This document shows positions 18,706 to 28,315 of a stretch of DNA of 64,000 nucleotides, in pieces. The translations under genes were made by a program, and so were the position numbers. The notes under the pieces were generated by a model that ran no database searches, had not been told where the DNA came from, and saw nothing but the letters and a program-made list of their open reading frames with translations. Every line of letters starts with the position of its first letter. Positions within the stretch are counted from its first letter, which is position 1. This stretch comes from Rossellomorea vietnamensis (GTDB lineage Bacteria; Bacillota; Bacilli; Bacillales; Bacillaceae_B), in assembly GCF_008180415.1 (NCBI RefSeq), contig NZ_VTEI01000001.1, forward strand, positions 228,829-292,828, in the 5' to 3' direction.

Positions 18706-19173
18706 TCAACAACTTTTCGATAAATGATGATTGTTAGATAATTTCGCCTTCATATCATCCGTCCAAGGTACTCCCTTTCCTGTTTCCTTGGAAATCTGCA
18801 CCATTGTTCCTCTGCCAGTAAAACAAACCCTGTCACGTTCATCCATTCCCATATAATGAAGATCAACTGAGGATGATCCAATCTTATTAGCATTCACATA
18901 TACCCGTATGGTTTGGCCAAAATATACCTGTCTCAAAAAATCGCACTGAAGATCGGCTACAACCGGAATGGTTTCATTCTCCGGTTTTACCCAGTCCTGC
19001 ATAAATCCTTTACTCTTGAAAAATTCAATCCTTGCTTCTTCGAAATAAGTGAATGGAACCGTATTATTTAAATGGCCAAACATATCCGTTTCAGAAAATC
19101 TGACTTTTATCTTGTTATAAAATTCAAATTGGCCTTTCCACTGCTCCATCTCTTCAATATATGTAATTCTCAT
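18706..19173 (-). CDS. ysmA: Acyl-CoA thioesterase, 4HBT hotdog family (YsmA)
   Basis: Hotdog-fold thioesterase of the YbgC/4-hydroxybenzoyl-CoA type, 155 aa, expected to split acyl-CoA into free acid and CoA. The family signature is clear: VRFSETDMFGHLNNTVPFTY, then FEEARIEFF, with the catalytic Asp in SETDMFGH. ATG start with GGAGGGG seven nt upstream. It lies between gerE and sdhB as in B. subtilis. A FadR-like operator overlaps its probable transcription start, linking it to fatty-acid degradation (inference). Confidence 0.9.
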   Translation of the reverse strand: MRITYIEEMEQWKGQFEFYNKIKVRFSETDMFGHLNNTVPFTYFEEARIEFFKSKGFMQDWVKPENETIPVVADLQCDFLRQVYFGQTIRVYVNANKIGSSSVDLHYMGMDERDRVCFTGRGTMVQISKETGKGVPWTDDMKAKLSNNHHLSKSC

Positions 19174-19240
19174 GATTTTGCCCCTCCTGTGCTCAGGCTG
19201 TCTCTGGTTAGAGAAGAGAAGCCTGTTTGGTTTTTGAAAA

Positions 19241-19258
19241 TGAATGAATGTTCATTCT
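19241..19258. promoter_or_regulatory. Predicted FadR operator upstream of ysmA
   Basis: TGAATGAATGTTCATTCT agrees at 16 of 18 positions with the B. subtilis FadR box (TGAATGAMTANTCATTCA). On the minus strand a TATAAT (19268-19273) ends 9 nt before it, so the box would cover the transcription start, as it does at fadR itself at 36.3 kb. Confidence 0.65.
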
Positions 19259-19392
19259 TTTCTTACTATTATATATTTTTCTTACCCAAGAAAAAAGATA
19301 TTTGTTCTTTTTTGCTATATTAGATGTGTTCCAGGATCATTTTCTTGATCTTGAAATGAACCGAGCACTACAAAATGGGGAAATTTTTATAT

Positions 19393-19785
19393 GATGTATT
19401 TCGAAACGCCAGCGAGGTACATCAAAACCAAAAAATTCAAAGATGATGTACCTCGAAACCCAAGCGAGGTACATCAAAACCTAAAAAATCAAAGATGATG
19501 TACTTCGAAACCCAAGCGAGGTACATCAAAACCTAAAAAATCAAAGATGATGTACTTCGAAACCCAAGCGAGGTACATCAAAACCTAAAAAATCAAAGAT
19601 GATGTACCTCGAAACCCACGCGAGGTACATCAAAACCTAAAAAATCAAAGATGATGTACCTCGAAACCCAAGCGAGGTACATCAAAACCTAAAAAATCAA
19701 AGATGATGTACCTCGAAACCCACGCGAGGTATATCATAATCCATAAAATCAAATTTGATGCACCTCACAGCTGAGTACATGACTT
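19393..19785. repeat. Tandem array D: eight 52-bp units with near-perfect palindromes
   Basis: GATGTA starts units at 19393, 19445, 19497, 19549, 19601, 19653 and 19705, with a decayed GATGCA at 19757, always 52 bp apart. Each unit has the perfect inverted repeat GATGTACCTCG / CGAGGTACATC around a 9-nt loop (AAACCCAAG or AAACCCACG), then a 21-bp linker AAAACCTAAAAAATCAAAGAT. The few changes between units are often C/T in the arms. It lies between ysmA and the sdh terminator; the remaining spacer to 19960 holds no gene. Confidence 0.95.
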
Positions 19786-19960
19786 TAAAAGCACAGCATA
19801 AATGTTCTGCCCCTTCTCTGAAACTGGAGATCCTCTAAATCAAGAACTCTAAACACCCCACTGTCCCGTCATTGGTTTAGAACCTTCGAATACTAACCAT
19901 GCACCCTAAGGGACAATCACACAATTTGATGTTCTTCCATCCATAGAAGTTAGTTCCATC

Positions 19961-19996
19961 AAAAACCCCCTCAAGCTCTCAGGCTGAGGGGGTTTG
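19961..19996 (-). terminator. Terminator of the sdhCAB operon
   Basis: Minus strand AAACCCCCTCA / TGAGGGGGTTT stem with an 11-nt loop, then T-run, 15 nt past the sdhB stop. Confidence 0.9.
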
Positions 19997-20010
19997 GGTT
20001 TAATTTAATA

Positions 20011-20775
20011 TCAAACCATATTGTCGCTTCCGAAGAAGTTTTTGAACATTTGGAAAGAGGTATCTCTGTTTAGTGCAGCGATGGATGTTGTCAAAGGAAT
20101 TCCCTTCGGGCAAGACTGCACACAGTTTTGTGAGTTACCGCAGTTGGCAAGCCCTCCATCTCCCATGATGCTTTCCAGACGCTCGTCTTTATTCATGGCA
20201 CCCGTTGGATGGGCATTGAATAGACGAACCTGAGAAAGTGGTGCAGGCCCGATGAAATCTGATTTCGAATTCACGTTCGGACAAGCCTCAAGGCAGACAC
20301 CGCAAGTCATGCATTTAGAAAGCTCATATGCCCACTGACGTTTTTTCTCAGGCATACGAGGTCCTGGTCCCAGGTCATATGTTCCGTCAATCGGAACCCA
20401 TGCTTTGACTTTTTTCAGTGAATCGAACATTCTGCTGCGGTCCACCACAAGGTCACGAACAACCGGGAATGTTTTCATAGGAGCCAGACGGATTGGCTGC
20501 TCCAGCTTATCAACAAGTGCCGTACAAGATTGGCGCGGCTTGCCGTTGATGACCATTGAACAGGCTCCGCAAACTTCCTCAAGGCAGTTCATGTCCCAGT
20601 TGACCGGAGTCGTTTTCTCACCTTTAACATTTACAGGATTTCTGCGGATTTCCATCAGTGCAGAAATGACGTTCATGTTCGGGCGGTAGGCCAGTTCGAA
20701 TTCCTCTGTATAAGAGTCAGTTTCAGGGCTGTCTTGACGAGTAACGATAAAGCGTACTGTTTTATTTTCACTCAT
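20011..20775 (-). CDS. sdhB: Succinate dehydrogenase iron-sulfur subunit
   Basis: Electron-transfer subunit of respiratory complex II, 254 aa, cytoplasmic face of the membrane. The [2Fe-2S] ligands lie in CLEEVCGACSMVINGKP and QSC. The other clusters are bound by CMTCGVCLEACP and the later CGNSQNC ... CVQSCPKGIP motifs. ATG start directly after sdhA (2 nt between). Last gene of sdhCAB and followed by a strong terminator. All ligand Cys expected for menaquinone-linked SdhB are present. Confidence 0.97.
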   Translation of the reverse strand: MSENKTVRFIVTRQDSPETDSYTEEFELAYRPNMNVISALMEIRRNPVNVKGEKTTPVNWDMNCLEEVCGACSMVINGKPRQSCTALVDKLEQPIRLAPMKTFPVVRDLVVDRSRMFDSLKKVKAWVPIDGTYDLGPGPRMPEKKRQWAYELSKCMTCGVCLEACPNVNSKSDFIGPAPLSQVRLFNAHPTGAMNKDERLESIMGDGGLANCGNSQNCVQSCPKGIPLTTSIAALNRDTSFQMFKNFFGSDNMV

Positions 20776-20777
20776 CT

Positions 20778-22538
20778 TTATTTACCCCCTTTTTTCTTAG
20801 TGTAGTCGCGCTTACGCGGCGGGATCAACGATGTATCTACCTCTTCGTAATGGAATTCAGGTGAATTTGTTTCTGCATTGTACTTAGCCATAGTGGTTTT
20901 CAGGAACTTCTCATCATTACGATCCGGGAAGTCCGGTTTGTAATGGGCACCACGGCTTTCATCACGCTGAAGGGCACCAATTGTGATGACACGTGCAAGC
21001 TGAAGCATATTGTGCAGCTGGCGGGTGAACATCGCACCTTGGTTGCTCCATTTTTGGGTATCATTGATATTGATATTTTTAAAGCGTTCCATCAACTCTA
21101 GGATCTTATTATCTGTTTCTTTAAGTTTATCATTGTAACGAACCACTGTAACGTTATCCGTCATCCACTCACCAAGCTCTTTGTGGATCACGTAAGCATT
21201 TTCAGTTCCGTCCATGGACAGGATTTCGTTCCATTTTTCTTCTTCCTGCTGAACATGGCGTTCAAATAAGGAAGAAGGCAGTTCATCCACACTCTTCTCC
21301 AGCCCACTCATATACTTGATTGCGTTTGGACCGGCAACCATTCCGCCAAAGATGGCAGAAAGAAGAGAGTTTGCTCCAAGACGGTTTCCGCCGTGTTGTG
21401 AATAATCACATTCACCAGCAGCGAACAGTCCAGGGATATTCGTCATTTGATCGTAATCTACCCACAGGCCGCCCATTGAATAGTGAACAGCTGGGAAGAT
21501 TTTCATAGGGACTTTACGAGGGTCGTCTCCCATGAATTTCTCGTAGATTTCAATGATGCCGCCCAGTTTGATATCCAGCTCTTTAGGGTCTTTATGTGAA
21601 AGATCAAGATAAACCATGTTTTCACCGTTGATCCCAAGCTTCTGGTTGACACATACATCAAATATCTCACGTGTGGCAATATCACGAGGCACAAGGTTTC
21701 CGTAGGCAGGATATTTTTCCTCCAGGAAGTACCAAGGCTTACCGTCTTTATATGTCCAGACACGTCCGCCTTCTCCACGAGCGGATTCGCTCATAAGGCG
21801 GAGCTTATCGTCTCCCGGAATTGCTGTCGGGTGAATCTGGATGAATTCTCCATTTGCATAGTATGCACCCTGCTGATACACGATGGAAGCAGCAGATCCT
21901 GTGTTAATGACTGAGTTCGTGGATTTACCGAAAATAATTCCAGGACCTCCTGTAGCCATGATTACTGCATCTGCAGGGAATGATTTAATTTCCATTGTCT
22001 TAAGATCCTGTGCTACGATACCGCGGGCTGCTCCTTCGTCATCAACGATAACACCAAGGAATTCCCAGCCTTCATATTTATTGACAAGTCCAGCCACTTC
22101 ATGGCGTCGAACCTGTTCATCAAGTGCATATAATAACTGCTGTCCAGTCGTTGCACCAGCGAAGGCTGTACGGTGATGCTGTGTCCCTCCGAAGCGGCGG
22201 AAGTCCAGAAGTCCTTCCGGCGTACGGTTGAACATTACGCCCATACGGTCAAGCAAGTGAATGATTCCCGGTGCAGCTTCCGTCATAGCTTTGACTGGAG
22301 GCTGGTTAGCGAGGAAATCTCCTCCGTAAACAGTGTCATCGAAATGTTCCCAAGGAGAATCTCCTTCCCCTTTCGTATTTACCGCTCCGTTGATTCCGCC
22401 CTGTGCACAGACAGAGTGAGAACGCTTCACTGGCACTAATGAAAATAGATCGACCGGCGCTCCTGCTTCTGCTGCTTTTATTGTAGCCATCAAGCCGGCT
22501 AAACCGCCGCCGACCACGATGATTTTCCCTTTACTCAT
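20778..22538 (-). CDS. sdhA: Succinate dehydrogenase flavoprotein subunit
   Basis: Oxidises succinate to fumarate in the citric acid cycle with covalent FAD; 586 aa, the same length as B. subtilis SdhA. N-terminal dinucleotide fold IIVVGGGLAGLMATIKAAEA; the flavin-linking His is in RSHSVCAQGGINGA. The active-site region is QIHPTAIPG and LMSESARGEGGRVW, with HYSMGGLWVD and RLGANSLLSAIFGG further on. ATG start. Middle gene of sdhCAB. Confidence 0.98.
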   Translation of the reverse strand: MSKGKIIVVGGGLAGLMATIKAAEAGAPVDLFSLVPVKRSHSVCAQGGINGAVNTKGEGDSPWEHFDDTVYGGDFLANQPPVKAMTEAAPGIIHLLDRMGVMFNRTPEGLLDFRRFGGTQHHRTAFAGATTGQQLLYALDEQVRRHEVAGLVNKYEGWEFLGVIVDDEGAARGIVAQDLKTMEIKSFPADAVIMATGGPGIIFGKSTNSVINTGSAASIVYQQGAYYANGEFIQIHPTAIPGDDKLRLMSESARGEGGRVWTYKDGKPWYFLEEKYPAYGNLVPRDIATREIFDVCVNQKLGINGENMVYLDLSHKDPKELDIKLGGIIEIYEKFMGDDPRKVPMKIFPAVHYSMGGLWVDYDQMTNIPGLFAAGECDYSQHGGNRLGANSLLSAIFGGMVAGPNAIKYMSGLEKSVDELPSSLFERHVQQEEEKWNEILSMDGTENAYVIHKELGEWMTDNVTVVRYNDKLKETDNKILELMERFKNININDTQKWSNQGAMFTRQLHNMLQLARVITIGALQRDESRGAHYKPDFPDRNDEKFLKTTMAKYNAETNSPEFHYEEVDTSLIPPRKRDYTKKKGGK

Positions 22539-22616
22539 CTAGACTCACTCCTTCTCCTACAAAAATACCAATAACCGAGTCTCGTAAATTCTGAATCCAG
22601 TTACTTTAATAATGAA

Positions 22617-23225
22617 TTAAACGAACGCATATAATGAGCTGATTCCCACATAGGAAAGAGCAATGAAAATTCCGATTGTAATGTAAGTAGCGATTACTTG
22701 GGAACGCGGAGAAACTGTGATTCCCCAGCTCACAAGGAAAGACCACAAACCGTTAGCAAAGTGGAAGATAGTAGAGATGACGCCAACAATGTAGAAGCCC
22801 ATCATAAATGGGTTGGACAAGATGTTCTCCATCATTTGAAAGTTAACTTCTGCTCCGAATGCAGCTGCAACCCTTGTTTCCCAAACATGCCACGTAATGA
22901 ATACCAGCGTGATGACGCCCGATATCCGCTGAAGCAGGAACATCCAGTTACGGAAATAACCGTATTTGCTTACATTGTTCTTTGCAGTGAAGGCTATATA
23001 TAAACCATAAATAGCATGAAACAACAATGGAAGAAAAATAATGAATGTTTCAAGTACGTACCGGAAAGGTAAACTCTCCATAAAGTGTGCTGCATTATTA
23101 AATGCTTCTGCGCCCCGTGTGGCAAAGTTGTTGACTACTAAGTGCTGAATTAAGAATATCCCTACTGGAATAACACCTAGCAAAGAGTGAAGCCTGCGTA
23201 AATTATACTCACGATTTCCAGCCAT
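22617..23225 (-). CDS. sdhC: Succinate dehydrogenase cytochrome b558 subunit
   Basis: Di-haem membrane anchor of complex II that passes electrons to menaquinone; 202 aa with five hydrophobic helices and the expected axial His residues (RRLHSLLG, IQHLVV, LLFHAIYG, ITWHVWE, IFHFANGLW). A longer frame opens at 23339. The ATG at 23225 is taken because GGGGGG precedes it and MAGNREYNLRRLHS is the family start. First gene of the operon, behind a sigma-A type promoter at 23338-23366. Confidence 0.96.
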   Translation of the reverse strand: MAGNREYNLRRLHSLLGVIPVGIFLIQHLVVNNFATRGAEAFNNAAHFMESLPFRYVLETFIIFLPLLFHAIYGLYIAFTAKNNVSKYGYFRNWMFLLQRISGVITLVFITWHVWETRVAAAFGAEVNFQMMENILSNPFMMGFYIVGVISTIFHFANGLWSFLVSWGITVSPRSQVIATYITIGIFIALSYVGISSLYAFV

Positions 23226-23337
23226 GATATACCCCCCCTTAATGATGAAAAAATGCATAAAATAAGATATTGCCAATACTATTAAAGGTATGAACCTTCT
23301 GCAAATTTTCATATTATAACAAAAATGTGACAAGTTC

Positions 23338-23366
23338 ATTTTACTCCCATGTTAGAGGTGCGTCAA
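23338..23366 (-). promoter_or_regulatory. Predicted sigma-A promoter of sdhCAB
   Basis: Minus strand TTGACG, 17-bp spacer, TAAAAT. It lies 113 nt before the sdhC start codon in the divergent spacer facing yslB. Confidence 0.65.
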
Positions 23367-23731
23367 GAAAACGTATACATAAAATTCGATGATATCGCAA
23401 AAATATTTATAATATATTGATAATATTACTTTGCTGTTTAATCTGGCAGAACAAGTACCCCGTATAGGGTGAGCAAGCTGCGGTAAAATGAAAAAGATGA
23501 ATAATCATTATGCCGGTAAAACATTCCATCTATACTATTTTTGTCTTAGCGATTTATATTTTACCCTCACCTTGTTTATAATAGATTAATAGAAGATTGT
23601 TGATGCACTGGAATGTTTTTAGAAATCGACAAAAACCTCAGGAATACTTTTACAATTCAGTGGAAAATAATCAGATAATAACTCTCTTAAAGCGAGCAGG
23701 AAGAGAGCCTTATAGAAAGAGGGGATTCGTT

Positions 23732-24175
23732 TTGGAAAGCAGCAATAACCAAAAAAGCGGGGAAATGGAAGCCGTTCCCTTGTTTGGGTACGAATTGATG
23801 AGAGATATCCTGCTGCCCGAGATTTTGGGCAAGCATACGACAGACATTCTTTACTGGGGCGGCAAAAGCCTTGCAAGGAGATTTCCTCTTGTCTCACTGG
23901 AAGAAACAGAAGCGTTCTTCTTGGAGGCAGGCTGGGGGAAATTGAGCCTTGCTGATGATAAAAAAGACGAACAGATCTTTATTTTATCAGGACCATTCGT
24001 CGAAAGAAGACTTTCACTCAAAACAGACATTTCCTTCAAGATGGAAGCAGGCTTTCTAGCGGAACAAGTTCAGTCTAAAAAAAAGGCCGTCACCGAAGCG
24101 GCTGAAGAGATCCATAAGAGATCCAAGACAGTCAAGTTCATCGTCCGGACTGATCCCAAGGATAAAATAGAATAG
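23732..24175 (+). CDS. yslB: YslB family protein (DUF2507)
   Basis: Conserved Bacillaceae protein of 147 aa with a V4R-like fold; function unknown, possibly a small-molecule or partner-binding domain. Family segments: VPLFGYELMRDILLPEILG, DILYWGGKSLARRFPL and the helical C-terminus. I start it at a TTG (23732), which has GAGGGG nine nt upstream and gives the length of B. subtilis YslB (148 aa). An in-frame ATG at 23597 would add 45 residues unlike the family. It is on the plus strand, divergent from sdhC and convergent with lysC. Confidence 0.88.
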   Translation: MESSNNQKSGEMEAVPLFGYELMRDILLPEILGKHTTDILYWGGKSLARRFPLVSLEETEAFFLEAGWGKLSLADDKKDEQIFILSGPFVERRLSLKTDISFKMEAGFLAEQVQSKKKAVTEAAEEIHKRSKTVKFIVRTDPKDKIE

Positions 24176-24177
24176 TA

Positions 24178-24325
24178 TTATAAAAAGCGCAAGCGGCCCG
24201 TTCAGCCCCGACAGGCAAATGTTCCCCGGAGAGAACAGTGTCCTTTTATTCTCCAGGGGTTATTTAACCGAGAGGGTCCGTTCCAGTGGGTACTCCCTTG
24301 GGCACTGCAGCTGGATCCAGAAGCG
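24178..24325 (+). repeat. Dispersed element family 2, copy near yslB
   Basis: Begins TATAAAAAGCGCAAGCGGCC, then CAGCCCCGACAGGCAAATGT, a hairpin CCGGAGAGAA ... TTCTCCAGG, then GGGTCCGTTCCAGTGGGTAC. It matches the copies at 38863-39005 and (reversed) 47803-47929. Non-coding; it sits between convergent yslB and lysC. Confidence 0.8.
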
Positions 24326-24348
24326 ATGCCCATTTTCAAACTACTATT

Positions 24349-24380
24349 TAAAAGGCTTTCCAGGTGTGGAAAGCCTTTCA
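24349..24380. terminator. Bidirectional terminator between yslB and lysC
   Basis: AAAGGCTTTCCA / TGGAAAGCCTTT stem with a 4-nt loop, flanked by short T- and A-runs. Confidence 0.85.
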
Positions 24381-24385
24381 AGTAT

Positions 24386-25630
24386 TTATTTTACCGAAAC
24401 CTTTTGCGGCTTCTGTGCTTTATCAAGATTGAATTCCGTATGAAGTACTTCCGCCGCTTTCAGCATTTGTGCTTCATCCACCACAGCAGAAACTTTGATT
24501 TCTGATGTGCTTACCATTTTGATTGGAATCTGATTATTGGCCAGCGCTTCAAACATCTGTGCCGCTACACCCGGATTGGAGATCATGCCTGAGCCCACAA
24601 TGGAAACTTTAGCCAGTCCGCTTTCATGTTCAATGGAACTGAATCCAAGCTGTCCACGATTATTTTGCAGCACTTCGACCGCATCCTCCAGGGACTCTCT
24701 CTTGATGGAGAAAGAAAGATTGATACTTCCTGTCTCTGTCTTACTCTGAATAATGATATCGACATTGATGTGATTTTTTGCAAGAGTGGTGAATATGGAA
24801 GAAAGGCCTGTGATTTCATTTTCAAGTCCTATTACAGTCATCCTGATTATTTCTTCTTCGAACGCTACTCCTCGAACAATCAACCCTGTTTCCATTGAAA
24901 CTTCCTCCTCAATCATTGTACCTTCTTGTTTGTCCATGCTTGATCTTACTACCAGCGGTACTCCATGATTTTTGGCAAATTCCACTGCCCGAGGATGAAG
25001 AACACCGGCACCAAGATTAGCCAGTTCCAGCATTTCGTCATAAGCGACGGATGAAAGCTTACGGGCGTTCTTCACATATCGGGGATCAGAAGTATAAACT
25101 CCATCCACGTCTGTATATATATCGCACCGATCTGCATTCAGCGCTGCGGCAAGGGCTACAGCCGTTGTATCTGAACCGCCGCGTCCCAAGGTGGTTATTT
25201 CTCTTCTCTCTGCCATTCCTTGAAACCCTGCAACTACCACAATACGGTTGTCTCTAAGGTTCTGCTGGACTCTGTCACTATTGATGTTAGTGATACGGGC
25301 ATTGCCATGTATATCTTCTGTCTCAATGCCTGCCTGCCAGCCTGTCATAGAAACCGCGTCATATCCTGATTCAAGCAGCACCATCGTCAGCAGCGAAATG
25401 GTGATTTGTTCACCGGTAGTAAGGAGCATATCCATTTCACGCTTGCTTGGCTTGGCAGAAGCCTGATAAGCCAAATCGACCAGCCCGTCGGTTGTTTTCC
25501 CCATAGCCGAAACCACAACCACTACGTCATTGCCCCTGTTTTTCTCTTCGATTACACGCAAAGCAGCATTTTTGATTCTTTCCATATCGCCGACGGAGGT
25601 TCCTCCAAATTTCTGTACAATCAGTCCCAC
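24386..25630 (-). CDS. lysC: Lysine-sensitive aspartokinase (LysC type)
   Basis: Phosphorylates aspartate, the first step to lysine, diaminopimelate, threonine and methionine; 414 aa. Kinase signature VQKFGGTSVGD at the N-terminus, LGRGGSDTTAVALAAAL in the middle and two ACT regulatory domains in the last 150 residues (IRMTVIGLENEITGLSSIF; VSIVGSGMISNPGVAAQMF). Family members have an internal start for a small beta subunit; not resolved here. The start is GTG with AGAGG upstream. The lysine riboswitch in its leader shows feedback by lysine. Confidence 0.95.
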   Translation of the reverse strand: MGLIVQKFGGTSVGDMERIKNAALRVIEEKNRGNDVVVVVSAMGKTTDGLVDLAYQASAKPSKREMDMLLTTGEQITISLLTMVLLESGYDAVSMTGWQAGIETEDIHGNARITNINSDRVQQNLRDNRIVVVAGFQGMAERREITTLGRGGSDTTAVALAAALNADRCDIYTDVDGVYTSDPRYVKNARKLSSVAYDEMLELANLGAGVLHPRAVEFAKNHGVPLVVRSSMDKQEGTMIEEEVSMETGLIVRGVAFEEEIIRMTVIGLENEITGLSSIFTTLAKNHINVDIIIQSKTETGSINLSFSIKRESLEDAVEVLQNNRGQLGFSSIEHESGLAKVSIVGSGMISNPGVAAQMFEALANNQIPIKMVSTSEIKVSAVVDEAQMLKAAEVLHTEFNLDKAQKPQKVSVK

Positions 25631-25712
25631 ATTCTCGTCCTCTTTTCTTAAGTGTTTTTTTCTCTAAGTATAAGTACAAGAATAACGGTCCATCACGAAA
25701 ACCAAACCTCAA

Positions 25713-25952
25713 TAAAAAAGGCAATGAGATAGTATCTCATTGCCTGTGAAATCGCAAAATTATGCAGGTTCCACGTGAGATAGCTCTCCAAGACTGTTAA
25801 TCTTGACAATTCTGCATCTCTTAAACACAGAACCAGCGAAAACAGCCATGAGCCTGTTCTCACTTCGGCGAATTTCCCTTTCAATGCCTGTCAAAAGAGC
25901 CCATACTCCTCGAAACATCTACTGATGAAAGTCCGCACCTCTATCACCACTT
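25713..25952 (-). promoter_or_regulatory. Lysine riboswitch (L box) of lysC
   Basis: The minus-strand leader contains the conserved AGAGGTGCGGACTTTCATCA core, AGGGAAATTCGCCGAAGTGA and further paired elements. It ends with the terminator hairpin GGCAATGAGATA / TATCTCATTGCC plus TTTTTT at 25713-25745. Lysine binding should favour the terminator and shut off lysC. Confidence 0.93.
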
Positions 25953-25986
25953 GTATAAAAGTGATAATTTTATAAAATTTTCATTC

Positions 25987-26015
25987 ATTTTAACACACAA
26001 CGTAAATGATGACAA
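25987..26015 (-). promoter_or_regulatory. Predicted sigma-A promoter of the lysine riboswitch-lysC unit
   Basis: Minus strand TTGTCA, 17-bp spacer, TAAAAT; transcription would begin about 25 nt before the riboswitch core. The spacer from 26016 to 26194 shows nothing further. Confidence 0.7.
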
Positions 26016-26194
26016 TCCTATTTTCTTCATCTCTTGGAAGGCGAGTATTTTAATTAACCAAGGCTGGCTTCTTGAGGACATCTTCTCGATCTTTTACTCG
26101 TTTTGAATGTCTCCAAGCCAGCACCTCGGGTACATTCCCGCTTTTGATGCATTCCGAACAAGCACATTGAAGACATACATTGCCCTCGGACAAA

Positions 26195-26229
26195 CAAAAA
26201 AACACCCTGCCATTTCAAGGCAGGGTGTA
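26195..26229 (-). terminator. Terminator of uvrC
   Basis: Minus strand ACACCCTGCC / GGCAGGGTGT stem with a 7-nt loop, then seven T, six nt after the uvrC stop. Confidence 0.9.
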
Positions 26230-26235
26230 CCTATG

Positions 26236-28008
26236 CTATTCTTTCAGTTTCTCCATCAATTCCTCGGCAGCTGCTTTTGGAAGCCCCGCTTCGATCAGTT
26301 CCTCCATAGAAGCTTCTCTCATTTTCTTCATGGATCCAAAAGTTTTCAGAAGCTGTTTTTTTCTTTTAGGACCAATGCCGCTAACTTCATCCAGCATTGA
26401 AGAAAAGGCGGTTTTGCCTCTCAGCTGGCGGTGGAAGGTAATCGCAAATCTATGCACTTCGTCCTGGATTCTCTGCAGCAGATAAAATTCCTGGCTCCTT
26501 TTTTCAAGTGGAACAATTTCGAGCGGATTTCCATAGAGCAATTCAGATGTCTGATGTTTGTCGTCTTTTGCCAGTCCGGCTACAGGAATATCGAGATTCA
26601 ATTCCAATTCCAGCACTTCTTTTGCAGCGCCTATCTGGCCTTTCCCACCATCTATGACGATTAAATCAGGGAGCGGCAGTCCTTCTTTCAAGACTCTGGA
26701 ATACCTTCTTCTCACTACTTCACGCATGGAGTCATAATCATCCGGCCCTTTTACAGACTTGATCTTATACTTGCGGTACTCTTTCTTTTCCGGTTTGCCG
26801 TCAATGAAGACAATCATTGCCGAGACAGGGTCAGTGCCCTGGATATTGGAGTTATCAAAGGCTTCGATACGGTGAGGAGTATAGATACCCATCGCCTCAC
26901 CCAATTTATCAATTGCCATGATGGTTCTTTCCTCGTCCCGCTCAATCAAGGAAAACTTTTCCTTCAGTGCAACTTCAGCATTCTTGCCCGCTAATTGAAC
27001 CAATTGCTTTTTCTGCCCCTTCTTAGGCTGTGTCGTCCTTACCTCCAGAAGCTCTGATACGATTGATTCGTCAATCCCTTCAGGAAGATTGATCTCCTTC
27101 GGTTTAAAATGATTGGCCTTGGTATAGAACTGGCCGATATAGGTCAGGAATTCCTCTGCCGGTTCATCATAGATGGGGAACATAGAAACATCACGTTCAA
27201 TCAGCTTCCCTTGCCGGATAAAAAACACCTGAACACACATCCAACCTTTATCGACCGCATATCCAAAGATGTCACGGTCCGTGAAGTCGGTCATGGTCAT
27301 CGTCTGCTTCTCCATCGTCGCCTCAATATGCTGAATTTGATCACGAAACTCTTTTGCGCGTTCAAATTCAAGATTTTCTGCAGCCTGGCCCATCTTTTCG
27401 TTAAGTTCCTTTTTAATATCCTTATAACCGCCGTTCAAGAAGCGGGCAATCTCATTTGTCAGCTCTTTATATGTTTCAGATTGCACTTCATGGACACACG
27501 GTGCCAGGCATTGTCCCAGATGATAGTACAAGCATACCCGGTCAGGAAGGTTATCGCATTTTCTTAGAGGGTAGATCCGGTCGAGCAGCTTCTTCGTTTC
27601 ATTTGCTGCCCCTGCATTTGGATAAGGACCGAAATACCTTCCCTTATCTTTCTTGACATTGCGTGTGATAATCAGCCGCGGATGTCTTTCTGCCGTCAGC
27701 TTGATAAAAGGGTAACTCTTGTCATCTTTCAGCATGACGTTATATTTTGGATCATATTTTTTGATCAAATTCAATTCAAGGATCAGTGCCTCCAGATTTG
27801 AAGACGTTATTATATATTCAAAGTCCTCGATCTCTCCGACGAGCCTTTGTGTTTTACCATCATGAGAACCTGTGAAATAGGACCTTACCCGATTCTTCAG
27901 CACCTTTGCCTTACCAACATAGATGATGGTCCCTTGTCTGTCTTTCATCAGGTAGCATCCCGGCTGATCCGGGAGCAGTGCCAGTTTGTTTGATATATTC
28001 TCGTTCAT
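26236..28008 (-). CDS. uvrC: UvrABC excinuclease subunit C
   Basis: Makes both incisions in nucleotide-excision repair; 590 aa. N-terminal GIY-YIG nuclease with [20 protein letters not shown] (3' incision), then UVR/UvrB-binding domain ([17 protein letters not shown]). The RNase H-like 5'-incision domain contains [20 protein letters not shown] and [16 protein letters not shown]-terminal helix-hairpin-helix [16 protein letters not shown] longer frame reaches 28041; the ATG at 28008, after AGGGGGTGAGGGTA, gives the family N-terminus. Neighbouring trxA ends in its own terminator. Confidence 0.96.
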   Translation of the reverse strand: MNENISNKLALLPDQPGCYLMKDRQGTIIYVGKAKVLKNRVRSYFTGSHDGKTQRLVGEIEDFEYIITSSNLEALILELNLIKKYDPKYNVMLKDDKSYPFIKLTAERHPRLIITRNVKKDKGRYFGPYPNAGAANETKKLLDRIYPLRKCDNLPDRVCLYYHLGQCLAPCVHEVQSETYKELTNEIARFLNGGYKDIKKELNEKMGQAAENLEFERAKEFRDQIQHIEATMEKQTMTMTDFTDRDIFGYAVDKGWMCVQVFFIRQGKLIERDVSMFPIYDEPAEEFLTYIGQFYTKANHFKPKEINLPEGIDESIVSELLEVRTTQPKKGQKKQLVQLAGKNAEVALKEKFSLIERDEERTIMAIDKLGEAMGIYTPHRIEAFDNSNIQGTDPVSAMIVFIDGKPEKKEYRKYKIKSVKGPDDYDSMREVVRRRYSRVLKEGLPLPDLIVIDGGKGQIGAAKEVLELELNLDIPVAGLAKDDKHQTSELLYGNPLEIVPLEKRSQEFYLLQRIQDEVHRFAITFHRQLRGKTAFSSMLDEVSGIGPKRKKQLLKTFGSMKKMREASMEELIEAGLPKAAAEELMEKLKE

Positions 28009-28137
28009 TACCCTCACCCCCTGCGGCTTACCACTAAACATAAGCAGTTTTCAAAGGATACAAATGAAGACCCCTGTAAAAACAGCTTGAAAAATGAACG
28101 GAAATCAGTAAACTTTCTTCAATAATCATAGGCAATT

Positions 28138-28163
28138 AGCCCGCCAAGGTCAACTGGCGGGCT
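28138..28163. other. GC-rich hairpin without T-run between trxA and uvrC
   Basis: GCCCGCCA / TGGCGGGC pair around an 8-nt loop. No run of T follows on either strand, so it is unlikely to be a standard terminator; role unknown. Confidence 0.45.
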
Positions 28164-28272
28164 TCTGGCAAAAGAATACAATCCAGCCGGCACGAAGCTT
28201 TTCTTCTTAAAGGTTACCAGCAAAGGAAGACTGTATCCTGAGCAGATGAGATATACCATGCACCTTACCTTG

Positions 28273-28306
28273 CAAAAAAAAGAAACGAGCCAATCGGCTC
28301 GTTTCT
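28273..28306 (-). terminator. Terminator of trxA
   Basis: Minus strand GAAACGAGCC / GGCTCGTTTC stem with a 4-nt loop, followed by eight T. Confidence 0.9.
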
Positions 28307-28315
28307 TCTTATTCA

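Noticed and set aside
23597..23731. N-terminal extension of yslB
   Set aside because: The 45 extra residues do not fit the family length and the TTG at 23732 has the ribosome-binding site.
25693..25884. Minus-strand frame within the lysC leader
   Set aside because: Entirely inside the lysine riboswitch, which explains the sequence.
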